Below, piece after piece: positions 6,908 to 14,561 of a DNA stretch of 64,000 bases. Position 1 is the stretch's first letter. Every line of letters starts with the position of its first letter. This DNA is from Enterobacteriaceae bacterium UBA7338. Lineage in GTDB: Bacteria; Pseudomonadota; Gammaproteobacteria; Enterobacterales; Enterobacteriaceae. The notes under the pieces were generated by a model that saw nothing but the letters and a program-made list of their open reading frames with translations, was not told where the DNA came from and ran no database searches. The translations under genes and the position numbers were made by a program. The stretch spans positions 612,389 through 676,388 of the forward strand of contig DKPJ01000011.1 of NCBI GenBank assembly GCA_002480085.1, given 5' to 3'.

Positions 6908-9229
6908 TTAGCGAAGCGCGCCGGAGGTGGCAACCGCCTCCACGCGCTCCATCGCTATCGGGATGCTCTTATAGGCCGGGATCCCGCTTTTGGTATCGTG
7001 ACTGTCTAACGGTACCATGACGTTGGCTTCAGGATAGTAGGCGCCTACCGAACCCGGTGCCATATCGATCACCACAATGGTCAGGTTGTGCATACGTCGC
7101 CCGGTAGCGTTCCCTTCATGATCCAGCGCGGTAATGTTGACCTGATCGCCCACCCGCAGATTACGCTTCTCGGCCTCATCAGGGTTGATAAACAGCACGT
7201 CCCGTCTGCCGGTGACGCCGCGATAGCGGTCGTTCAAACCATACAGCGTGGTGTTGTACTGGTCGTGGCTACGCAGCGTGGTCAATACCAGGTCGTGACA
7301 CTTCAGCGAGCGCGGATCTTCATTGATACCCTGCATGATTTTAAATTCGGCTTTACCCGAGGGCGTATTCCAGATCCGCTCGGATGCGGTGTTACGCAGG
7401 CGGAAGCCGCCCGGTTTTTTCACCCGCTCATTGAAGTTGTCGAAGCCGGGGATCGTCGCCTCAATGGCATCGCGAATGAAGCTGTAGTCCCCTACCATTC
7501 TGTCCCAGTTGACAACGGTGTTCGGCAGGGTCGCTTTCGCCAGCGCGGCGACCAGCGCAGGTTCGGATTTCAGGTGCGGCGAGGCCGGGTTAAGCGAGCC
7601 GTGAGAGGCATGCACCATCGACATAGAGTCCTCAACGGTAATGCTCTGCTCGCCAGAGGCCTGCACATCCAGTTCAGTACGGCCCAGCACCGGCAGAAGA
7701 TAGTTATGCTTGCCCAGCAGCAGATGGGAACGGTTGAGCTTGGTCGCCATATGCACGACCAGATCGAGCTTGCGCATCGCCGGGAAGGTCACCTGCGGAT
7801 CGGAGATCGCCTCGGCCAGGTTGCCCCCCAGGCAGAGCAGCGCCTTAGCGTGGCCGTCGCGCATCGCCTGAATGGCCGCGACGGCACCATGGCCGTGTTT
7901 CTGCGGTGGCTTGAAGCCAAAAACCTTCTCGATGCTGTCCAACAGCGACTGAGAGGGGATCTCGGTAATCCCGACGGTACGATCGCCCTGCACGTTGGAG
8001 TGGCCGCGCAGCGGGCAGATGCCGGCCCCTTTTTTACCGATGTTACCGCGCATCAGCAGCAGATTAGCGATCTGCTGCACGTTTTGCGTGCCGTACTGAT
8101 GCTGGGTGATACCCATGCCGTAGCAGATAATGGTCCGCTCGGCGTTGGCATAGAGGCGGGCGACATGCTGGATCTCCTTGCGCTCCATACCGGAGACCTT
8201 GAGGATATGCGCCCACTCGGTAGCATCGAGGTCGGCCTTGAGTGCCTCAAACCCCTGGGTATGGTCGCGAATAAATGCCTCGTCGATTACCCCTGGCTCG
8301 CCTTTGGCTTTCGCCTCCTCATGCATCGCCAGCAGGATTTTCATCACCCCTTTCAGCATTGCCGCATCGCCGCCGACGCGCACCTTGTAGTAGGTCGATG
8401 CCAGCTCGGTAGAGCTTAAGGAGAGCATCTCAATTGGGCTTTGCGGCGAGGTGAAGCGCTCCAGACCCCGCTCGCGTAGCGGGTTGATGGCCACGATGGT
8501 TGCGCCGCGTTTGGAGACCTCCCGCAGCGTACCCAGCATCCGCGGATGGTTGGTGCCCGGATTATGGCCGATGCAAAGCACCAGATCGCAGTGGTCAAAA
8601 TCTTCCAGCTCAACGGTTCCTTTGCCTACGCCGATGGACTCCGGCAGGCCGACGCTGGTCGGCTCATGGCACATGTTCGAACAGTCAGGGAAGTTGTTGG
8701 TACCGTACTCGCGGGCGAAGAGCTGCCAAAGAAACGCCGCTTCGTTGGAGGCGCGGCCAGAGGTGTAAAACTCAACGCTGTCAGGATCGTCATAGCTGCG
8801 CAGATGCTCGCCAATCTCTCTGAAGGCGGTTTCCCACTCGATGGGCTGGTAGGTGTCGCTGGCGGGGTCGTATTTCATCGGGTGGGTTAATCTGCCCTCA
8901 CCCTCCAGCTCAAAGGCGTTACGCTCCCATAACTCGCTGACGGTATGGGCGGCAAAAAATTCGGGGGTGGTACGCTTGCTGGTGGCTTCCCAGGAGACGG
9001 CTTTAGCGCCGTTTTCACAAAACTCAAACGAGGAGGCGTGCTGTGGATCGGGCCAGGCACAGCCTGGACAGTCGAAGCCTTGTGGCTGGTTAACTTTGAA
9101 CAGGGCAATGACGTCCTGCTTCACCGACATCTGACCGCGTATGGCGTCGGCTACGGCTTTTAATGCTCCCCAACCGCCTGCTGAACCGCCATAGGGTTTG
9201 ATACCGATAGTACGATTTTGCTCTTTCAT
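6908..9229 (-). CDS. ydeP: YdeP, FdhF-type molybdopterin oxidoreductase
   Basis: A large alpha-subunit-type molybdopterin oxidoreductase of the FdhF/YdeP family. Residues about 45-52 carry CPGCAWPD. Cofactor-pocket motifs follow: EFYTSGRASNEAAFLWQLFA, NNFPDCSNMCHEPTSVGL, GHNPGTNHPRML and a C-terminal dinucleotide-binding domain (TTLRSHDQYNTTLYG). In E. coli, YdeP is linked to acid resistance under EvgA control; its substrate is unknown. An in-frame TTG lies 12 bp upstream (9241), but ATG at 9229 is preceded by GGAG and gives the normal E. coli-like N-terminus (MKEQNRTIG). It converges on digH, with the stop codons 14 bp apart. Confidence 0.9.
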   Translation of the reverse strand: MKEQNRTIGIKPYGGSAGGWGALKAVADAIRGQMSVKQDVIALFKVNQPQGFDCPGCAWPDPQHASSFEFCENGAKAVSWEATSKRTTPEFFAAHTVSELWERNAFELEGEGRLTHPMKYDPASDTYQPIEWETAFREIGEHLRSYDDPDSVEFYTSGRASNEAAFLWQLFAREYGTNNFPDCSNMCHEPTSVGLPESIGVGKGTVELEDFDHCDLVLCIGHNPGTNHPRMLGTLREVSKRGATIVAINPLRERGLERFTSPQSPIEMLSLSSTELASTYYKVRVGGDAAMLKGVMKILLAMHEEAKAKGEPGVIDEAFIRDHTQGFEALKADLDATEWAHILKVSGMERKEIQHVARLYANAERTIICYGMGITQHQYGTQNVQQIANLLLMRGNIGKKGAGICPLRGHSNVQGDRTVGITEIPSQSLLDSIEKVFGFKPPQKHGHGAVAAIQAMRDGHAKALLCLGGNLAEAISDPQVTFPAMRKLDLVVHMATKLNRSHLLLGKHNYLLPVLGRTELDVQASGEQSITVEDSMSMVHASHGSLNPASPHLKSEPALVAALAKATLPNTVVNWDRMVGDYSFIRDAIEATIPGFDNFNERVKKPGGFRLRNTASERIWNTPSGKAEFKIMQGINEDPRSLKCHDLVLTTLRSHDQYNTTLYGLNDRYRGVTGRRDVLFINPDEAEKRNLRVGDQVNITALDHEGNATGRRMHNLTIVVIDMAPGSVGAYYPEANVMVPLDSHDTKSGIPAYKSIPIAMERVEAVATSGALR

Positions 9230-9323
9230 AATGCTCCACAATTGCTATTGCCTTTTCTGTAAGCCTGGTACAGGAATTGTGGATAGGTGAACTAATCGGA
9301 ACAAAAACTCATTAACGGATCGG

Positions 9324-10055
9324 CTATGGATCGTGAAACGCTACCGTAAAACCCTGCTCCCGCCAGTGTTCCAGCTGCTCCTGCTGCCGGTGCGTCAGTG
9401 CTTTGCCGGTCCACAAAAAGATATGCTGGCCGGGGAACAGCTCCGGGCGCGGCACCTCCAGCGGCTCCGCCAGCAGGTCAATATGCCAGCCCCGATGCGA
9501 TAGCCGCCATGCCTCCAGCCACAGCCGGGTGCGATCTTCGCTACCCCAGCCAATGAGCAGCGCTTCCCTGCCCGCTTTTTTACGCGCGTTGATCACGCAT
9601 GAGACAGCATGCTCGGTAATGACGCCGTCCAGCAGGCTGGACATGGTGCGAGCCGTGTTTTGATCGAGGGTGAGACGTTTGCGTACGGGGACGAAGATAT
9701 GGTCGATAAGGACGTCTACGGCGTGGTCACGCCCGAGCGCGACAATGGCCGCGCGCAGTTTAGCCGGGCGAACCAGGCGCAGTACGGCCATCATCTCTTC
9801 CTGCAGAGACGCCCAGTCATCGTGAGCAACAACCTTATTATCTTCCAGCAGCGCCTTCACCTTACTCACGGGGACGCCACTCTCAATCCAGCGTTTAATC
9901 TCTTTGATTCGCTGAATATCTTCCTCATCGAACTGGCGATGCCCGCCCTCGCTGCGTTGCGGTTTCAGCAAGCCATAGCGCCGCTGCCAGGCACGGAGCG
10001 TGACCGGGTTTATACCGCATCTTTCAGCTACATCGCCAATACTGTAAAAGGCCAT
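9324..10055 (-). CDS. bluR: BluR (YcgE), MerR-family repressor of the blue-light regulon
   Basis: A 243-residue MerR-like repressor. The N-terminal winged helix MAFYSIGDVAERCGINPVTL... is almost identical to E. coli BluR. The C-terminal half is a cobalamin-binding-like fold without the His ligand motif, including LIGWGSEDRTRLWLEAW and RPELFPGQHIFLW. In E. coli, BluR represses ycgZ-ymgA-ariR and is released by the photoreceptor BluF. I chose ATG at 10055, which has AGGGGAG just upstream; the open frame extends 13 codons further up, but those have no homolog. It lies 50 bp downstream of bluF on the same strand. Confidence 0.93.
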   Translation of the reverse strand: MAFYSIGDVAERCGINPVTLRAWQRRYGLLKPQRSEGGHRQFDEEDIQRIKEIKRWIESGVPVSKVKALLEDNKVVAHDDWASLQEEMMAVLRLVRPAKLRAAIVALGRDHAVDVLIDHIFVPVRKRLTLDQNTARTMSSLLDGVITEHAVSCVINARKKAGREALLIGWGSEDRTRLWLEAWRLSHRGWHIDLLAEPLEVPRPELFPGQHIFLWTGKALTHRQQEQLEHWREQGFTVAFHDP

Positions 10056-10105
10056 CAACTCCCCTAAACTTAACGCTGCTACGCTCATGCTCAAATAGTA
10101 TTATC

Positions 10106-11326
10106 TCATAAACCCGATCTTTTTTCTGGCCAGGCCACGGCAGGAATACCAGCAAAATCAGGACGGGCAAACAGGTAGCCCTGGAACTGAGAGATGCCTG
10201 CCGACTCCAGCCACATCCACTCCTCAGGCTGCTCAACGCCCACGGCAGAGACCAGGATCTCCAGCGAACTACAACACTTAATAATGGCCTGGATGATCGC
10301 CTGCCGAGGCCCACTTTTATGTACATCTTTGATCAGGTCGCGGTTGATTTTAATCCTGTCCGGCTGAAACTGCGCCAGCAGCAGCAGACCGGCAAAACCT
10401 GCGCCAAAGTGATCGATAGCGACGCGGATGCCCGCTGCCTTTAACTGCCTTACCGCGTCGGTAAACTCTTCGAGGCGAGAGATCACCTCGCTTTCGGTAA
10501 ACTCGACGATGATCTGCTCCGGCACCAGCCCGTTGGCCTGGATCTCCTGCAGCAGGAAATCGACCGCGCCGGGGATTTTCACCAGCGTCATCGGCAGAAG
10601 GTTCACCGACAGCGTCTGCTCACCAATGTTTAGCCCGGCCGCCATGGCAAAGGCCACTTTTTTGCTGCGCAGGTCGGCCTCGTAGACATCATCTCCCGTC
10701 AGCCCTGCAAACCAGGCCTCCGGAATGTCCCCGCCCGGCGTACGCAGCAGGGCTTCGATGGAGACCACCTCGCGGGCAAAGGGATCGATCATCGGCTGAA
10801 AAGCGAAGCTGCACTCCGCGGTTTCATCCGCTGCCTGCGCCTCAGCGCGGGTCGCGTTGTTATCACAGATGAAATCCCAGGCGTCTGCGGGGGGAATTTC
10901 ATAGTAGTTCTCTTTTTCCCGCTCCTCGACGAAGGTACGAAAGAACTGTAGCGCACGGTCATCGTAGGTCAGCTGATATTTAGAGGTGCCCTTATCCAGC
11001 ACGCGCTGCAGTACATCGTCCCGGTCATACTCTCTTAAATTAAACAGCTCCATACCCGATTTGCCAAACCGACGCGAGGGAGCATAGTCACACAACAGCT
11101 CAACCAGGTTGTAGTGACGGGTGTCCTTGCAAATATCGCGGTAAATTTTGAACACGCTCTCTTCCGGGCCTTCAAGCAGCTGGAAGAAATGGGTTCCGTT
11201 AAAAAGCAGAATGCCTGTTACTTCAGCCTGGCCATTCTTCAGGTTTGCTGCATCGACCATCTCTTCCAACATTTTAACCGGCACGTCGTCGCAGAGATGG
11301 CTGCGGTAAATAATGGTTGTAAGCAT
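10106..11326 (-). CDS. bluF: BluF (YcgF), BLUF photoreceptor with degenerate EAL domain
   Basis: A 406-residue protein matching E. coli BluF along its full length (403 aa). Residues 1-95 are the FAD-binding BLUF domain with the light-switch residues Tyr7, Asn31 and Gln49 (Q of FFQLLEGPEE). Residues about 170-400 are an EAL domain that is probably non-catalytic: the usual Asp-Asp-Phe-Gly motif reads IDHFGAG, although EALLR and VEFTESEV are kept. In E. coli, blue light makes BluF bind BluR and release it from DNA rather than hydrolyse c-di-GMP. Start ATG at 11326. It is divergent from ycgZ across a 323-bp operator region. Confidence 0.94.
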   Translation of the reverse strand: MLTTIIYRSHLCDDVPVKMLEEMVDAANLKNGQAEVTGILLFNGTHFFQLLEGPEESVFKIYRDICKDTRHYNLVELLCDYAPSRRFGKSGMELFNLREYDRDDVLQRVLDKGTSKYQLTYDDRALQFFRTFVEEREKENYYEIPPADAWDFICDNNATRAEAQAADETAECSFAFQPMIDPFAREVVSIEALLRTPGGDIPEAWFAGLTGDDVYEADLRSKKVAFAMAAGLNIGEQTLSVNLLPMTLVKIPGAVDFLLQEIQANGLVPEQIIVEFTESEVISRLEEFTDAVRQLKAAGIRVAIDHFGAGFAGLLLLAQFQPDRIKINRDLIKDVHKSGPRQAIIQAIIKCCSSLEILVSAVGVEQPEEWMWLESAGISQFQGYLFARPDFAGIPAVAWPEKRSGL

Positions 11327-11443
11327 AGTTATTCCGGGAAGATAAGTGTGTGGAAGACCACCTTAACAAATGACAGCACACAGATCTTGTAATGATTGTG
11401 CCTGATTTTAAAGACAATCTTCCCCGTGTATAAGTATGCTGCT

Positions 11444-11612
11444 CTGTACAGGGTACAGCTTTTTGTTAGACCTGTACAAGTTTTCTAAAAGCTTGGTAAG
11501 TTACCCTTATAACCTATTGAAAATAAGCATATATTAAAAATATCTAAAATAAATTACGAAAATTTGTACAGTTTCTATGTACAAGTTTGCCGAGTTTGTA
11601 TAACTTTGTACT
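11444..11612. promoter_or_regulatory. Cluster of GTAC-centred sites between bluF and ycgZ (candidate BluR operators)
   Basis: The 323-bp gap 11327-11649 is AT-rich and holds at least six GTAC half-sites: CTGTAC/GTACAG with a 3-bp spacer (11444-11458), TGTACAAG at 11473-11480, an inverted repeat TTGTACA/TGTACAA with a 7-bp spacer (11564-11584), and direct TTTGTA(T/C) copies at about 11594-11611. The 21-bp inverted repeat resembles operators of MerR-type LitR/CarH regulators, to which BluR is related. The most 3' sites lie 40-90 bp before ycgZ, well placed to block its promoter. Binding by BluR is inferred from gene context. Confidence 0.65.
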
Positions 11613-11649
11613 CGTTATCACAACTTACTGAATTTTACAGGAGTGACAT

Positions 11650-11889
11650 ATGCAGCAGAACAACCTTGTTCCGAACACAGCTAATGCCATTACCCGGTAT
11701 TTCAATAAAGCTGCACTGCCAAGCCAGCAGGAGACGCTGGGTCAGATTGTGGTGGAAATTTTGAGTAGTGGTCAGAGCCTGAACCGTAAGGCAATCTGCA
11801 CCAAGCTGCTCAGCCGCCTTGAAACGGCCTCCGATACCGACGAAGAGAGTCATTACCATACGCTGATTGGCCTGCTGTTTGATCGCTAA
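11650..11889 (+). CDS. ycgZ: YcgZ, small connector protein of the blue-light regulon
   Basis: A 79-residue protein aligned end to end with E. coli YcgZ (ANAITRYFNKAALPSQQETL near residues 11-30; SLNRKAICTKLLSRLETA near 43-60). The family acts as small connector proteins that, with YmgA and AriR, feed into the Rcs phosphorelay and lower biofilm matrix genes in E. coli. Start ATG at 11650 has AGGAG 8-9 bases upstream (ACAGGAGTGACAT). It is the first gene of the ycgZ-ymgA-ariR operon, divergent from bluF and downstream of the candidate BluR operators. Confidence 0.93.
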   Translation: MQQNNLVPNTANAITRYFNKAALPSQQETLGQIVVEILSSGQSLNRKAICTKLLSRLETASDTDEESHYHTLIGLLFDR

Positions 11890-12034
11890 GGACATGCAAA
11901 TGCACAGCAACTGATAGTTAAGTTTTACGTCGCTTTTGGTGGGCAGGTATTCATGGAAGATAACACCTCCACCACCGGGCGCTGACTCATGCCGCGTTTC
12001 CATTGCGGAACAGCGTGGCAGCAGAGACGCAGTT

Positions 12035-12346
12035 ATGAATAGAAGTGAAATCGAACAATTAACAGATGAGCTGATTGGAGAAGCCGTCTTATCCCTCCTC
12101 AGTGAGAACGGGCCTGTCAACACAAGGGCGCTTGTCACGAGGCTGCGGGCTATGGAAGCAAAAGAGGCGGACATCCGACGACGTGAGATACTTGGACGCG
12201 TTATTGCAGAAATCAACAACAATACAAAAGTATCAATGCGCCGTCAGGCCGGACGCGAGCAGAAGGATCCTGAAAGCGAGCAGAAGGACAACGTGTTTCA
12301 ACTGTTTGGCAGTAGCCAGCAGCAGAGCACCAGTAAAAAACACTGA
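12035..12346 (+). CDS. ymgA: YmgA-like connector protein
   Basis: A 103-residue protein occupying the ymgA position between ycgZ and ariR. The conserved core is residues 8-50 (LTDELIGEAVLSLLSENGPV, then IRRREILGRVIAEI), similar to E. coli YmgA (ITGQAVLQIL..., FRRDLIDSII). The C-terminus is a charged, Gln/Ser-rich tail, longer than in E. coli (90 aa). The frame is open upstream to 11936, but the ATG at 12035 aligns with homologs; its ribosome site (GAGACGCAGTT) is weak. In E. coli the operon is induced by blue light through BluR release. Confidence 0.82.
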   Translation: MNRSEIEQLTDELIGEAVLSLLSENGPVNTRALVTRLRAMEAKEADIRRREILGRVIAEINNNTKVSMRRQAGREQKDPESEQKDNVFQLFGSSQQQSTSKKH

Positions 12347-12382
12347 CTGCACACATTTATCTAACTTTTAACGGTACACACT

Positions 12383-12664
12383 ATGCTTCAGGCTATGCTC
12401 CAGCAATCATCAGATCCCATTGAAGTGCTGCCCGATACGGCACTCTCCGCCTACTTCCGTAACGCAGGTGATGTCCTGGCCGATGAATCAACGGTACTGG
12501 GTGCAGTAGTAAGAACGATCCTTGCTTCCGGTGGCCATCTCACTAACAAGGCCATTATTTTGCATCTTATCCAGGCGATCGAATCCACCGGCGACGTGGT
12601 GAAGAGCGATATTATTCGCAAAACGCTGGAGATTGTTGTCGATCATACGATGGATGATATTTAA
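12383..12664 (+). CDS. ariR: AriR (YmgB), biofilm/acid-resistance connector
   Basis: A 93-residue protein with the AriR core: LSAYFRNAGDVLADESTVLG near residues 21-40 and LTNKAIILHLIQAIESTGDV near 53-72, ending KTLEIVVDHTMDDI. E. coli AriR (88 aa) is a small all-helical dimer that influences biofilm formation and acid resistance and binds DNA in vitro. Start ATG at 12383. It is the third gene of the light-regulated operon, 36 bp after ymgA. A BIME lies downstream, the usual position at the end of an operon. Confidence 0.92.
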   Translation: MLQAMLQQSSDPIEVLPDTALSAYFRNAGDVLADESTVLGAVVRTILASGGHLTNKAIILHLIQAIESTGDVVKSDIIRKTLEIVVDHTMDDI

Positions 12665-12680
12665 TTAATGCAGTAGTGAT

Positions 12681-12754
12681 GTAGGCCTGATAAGCGCAGC
12701 GCCATCAGGCGTTGCAGGCTTTGCCGGGTGGCGGCTCCGCCTTACCCGGCCTAC
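12681..12754. repeat. BIME: two facing REP units
   Basis: Two REP palindromes in tandem: GCCTGATAAGCGCAGCGCCATCAGGC (12684-12709 region) and a second with GCCGGGTGGCGG and CCTTACCCGGCC arms (12723-12752). It separates ariR (plus) from the convergent gene at 12705-13832 and overlaps that gene's last 16 codons. Confidence 0.85.
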
Positions 12755-13832
12755 CAGAACAACCTGAATCTATTCCAAATCGTTCCAGTATCTCTCTCAT
12801 TTCCTCAGGCTGCGGCTCTCTTCCCAATGTAGCCGTGAGCCTTGCTGCTACTGCCGCAATTTTGTCTTCGATTGTTAGGGTAATCCTGGTTAACCGCAGG
12901 CTCTCCTGCTCCCCATCGCTAACATCGCTGATGAAAGTTACACTGTCACCTCTGGCGATGGCTTGATAGAAGGATGCATCCGCCACGGCATCAGATTTAT
13001 CAGGTACATTACCGTTGTGTCGCTCCTGCTGCCAGAGCGGATCCGCCGCATAATACTGCTGATTGAGCTGAATAGCTGAGGCCACATCCCCCTGTGCTCT
13101 GAGCAAGCGCGCCTGCGTATTTTCGTAATGTTTGCGGGCAACCTCATGTTCGAAAATAGCGGCAAGCGAGGTCTCGGGACTGCAGTTAACCTTCCTTAAC
13201 GGCTGGCCCTTAAAATTATAGATGCGCACATTCTCATCCTGCTCATGATAATAGAAACTGAGAGCGTCATGGAACACGGCATCGACGGGAATGGGCCGCG
13301 TCTGTTGACGGTTTTTCTTATCGATAATCAGCCAGCGGGTGCCGGTATGACGCTCATGACGACGCTGATTCTCAAAATAGGTTAATGCGGTATGGGCTAC
13401 GATGCCGTTAGCCTTGGCAACGAACTGGGCCGCCTGTTTGTTCTGCCCGCTGTAGTGCATCACCAGCGTCTCCTGGGGGATAATATGCTCCCAGTTATTA
13501 TCGCAATCGGCAAAGTAGTCGCTGACGGCGGCGCGGTATGCGGCGATGGCCAGATTCTGCTGGCGGGCTACCTGACCCAGCTCTCTTCCGGTAAGCGGCT
13601 TTTCGCTCAGGGCCAGCGCCTTGGCTTCGTTAACTGAGATCGGCGGACGGTGACCGGTCAAGTGCAGGTAGATCGCCCTCTTCTTCTCTTCCTGATTTAA
13701 CGTATTAGCGATGCCGCAAAATTGCTCAACCCGTTTTAACAGCTCGCCGGTATCGGGATTGCCAGCAAGTGAAATCTTACAGGTTTGAATTTCACGCCCG
13801 GCATAAAGATTAGTTTCTGTTAAAAGCGACAT
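12705..13832 (-). CDS. Uncharacterised 375-residue protein ending inside a BIME
   Basis: I do not recognise this family. From ATG at 13832 the protein is about 375 residues, soluble and highly charged, with no signal peptide or membrane helix. A repeated alpha-helical feel is seen, with the patches VNEAKALALSEKPLTGRELG (about 73-92) and RHERHTGTRWLIIDKKNRQ (about 155-173). The C-terminal helix GREPQPEEMREILERFGI is followed by a tail (GRPGKAEPPPGKACNA) encoded entirely by the BIME, which supplies the stop codon. It overlaps the upstream DUF6622-like gene by 23 bp, so the pair is probably translated together. The ORF continues upstream to a TTG at 13895, without a better ribosome site. Confidence 0.65.
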   Translation of the reverse strand: MSLLTETNLYAGREIQTCKISLAGNPDTGELLKRVEQFCGIANTLNQEEKKRAIYLHLTGHRPPISVNEAKALALSEKPLTGRELGQVARQQNLAIAAYRAAVSDYFADCDNNWEHIIPQETLVMHYSGQNKQAAQFVAKANGIVAHTALTYFENQRRHERHTGTRWLIIDKKNRQQTRPIPVDAVFHDALSFYYHEQDENVRIYNFKGQPLRKVNCSPETSLAAIFEHEVARKHYENTQARLLRAQGDVASAIQLNQQYYAADPLWQQERHNGNVPDKSDAVADASFYQAIARGDSVTFISDVSDGEQESLRLTRITLTIEDKIAAVAARLTATLGREPQPEEMREILERFGIDSGCSGRPGKAEPPPGKACNA

Positions 13833-14316
13833 AGCAGCGAACGTAGTGCATAAATTTACCCATAAATGTCCCCGCAAATACGCCGCCGGAGACAATCGCG
13901 AACCCGCTGAGTCCCGGCTGCGCCATCGATGCGGGCGCGATGGCCGTTAACACGGCAAAGATATACTTGGTCAAAAAGGCGAGCATCATCATCGGTAATA
14001 CGGTGTAGTCGGCAGGACGGTGCAGCGTGCGGGGTTCACTGCCCGGCTGAATGCGTTTCGGGTTAATAAACTGATAGCCGATTGCCGCCCCAGCCAGCAG
14101 TCCGATCAGCCACATAGTCCATGTCCCTACCGTTGGGGGGCGAAAAGCGATTAAATCGTAGAGATCCCATACCAGGAAGATAGCGGGTACGATCAGCAGC
14201 TTCTCTAGTTTTACCGTCGCAGGCTGACGCGCCTTGATGCCGCGTATCAGCAGGTAGATAAATAGCGCCCACACCCAGAGCGGCGTGTGTATGATAATTC
14301 CGGACAGATAATCCAT
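13810..14316 (-). CDS. DUF6622-like integral membrane protein
   Basis: A 168-residue membrane protein with about five hydrophobic segments: residues 8-25 (TPLWVWALFIYLLIRGIK), 40-60, 67-85, 106-130 (YTVLPMMMLAFLTKYIFAVL) and 140-155. The opening MDYLSGIIIHTPLWVWALF is typical of the DUF6622 family of inner-membrane proteins with no known function. Start ATG at 14316; GGAG lies 11 bases upstream, a loose fit. It is followed, with a 23-bp overlap, by the unknown soluble protein gene. It is divergent from the PTS gene. Confidence 0.72.
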   Translation of the reverse strand: MDYLSGIIIHTPLWVWALFIYLLIRGIKARQPATVKLEKLLIVPAIFLVWDLYDLIAFRPPTVGTWTMWLIGLLAGAAIGYQFINPKRIQPGSEPRTLHRPADYTVLPMMMLAFLTKYIFAVLTAIAPASMAQPGLSGFAIVSGGVFAGTFMGKFMHYVRCYVAFNRN

Positions 14317-14441
14317 CGTTATGCATGCTCCAGGTTACTAAAGGGATCCCCACTCTACTCTACGCCCATTAATGCCAGGCACGATAGGCCATTCTTACAA
14401 CTCTGTGTAACAACCCACACTGTTTTTCTGCCTATTTCCTC

Positions 14442-14516
14442 TGTGATTCAGCCCACATTTTAGCCATGAAACCGGTTGCAAGGGGTGCGTTCACTGCTAG
14501 CATGAAACCGGTTTCA
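14442..14516 (+). promoter_or_regulatory. PTS promoter with CRP site and two AscG-type operators
   Basis: In order: a CRP-like site TGTGA-N6-CCACA at 14442-14457; operator O1 TGAAACCGGTTGCA at 14467-14480; -35 TTGCAA at 14476-14481; a 16-bp spacer; -10 TAGCAT at 14498-14503; and operator O2 TGAAACCGGTTTCA, a perfect palindrome, at 14503-14516. With a start near 14510, the CRP site is centred near -60, the class I activating position. O1 covers the -35 and O2 covers the start region. The palindrome matches the published AscG operator of E. coli. This indicates catabolite activation plus repression by the downstream LacI-type regulator. Confidence 0.8.
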
Positions 14517-14561
14517 AATAAAAGTCACACACTCAATAACCCATAAAAAAGGTACATCAGA

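Noticed and set aside
9230..9241. TTG at 9241 as the ydeP start
   Set aside because: The ATG at 9229 has a GGAG site and matches the family N-terminus; the TTG lacks a ribosome site.
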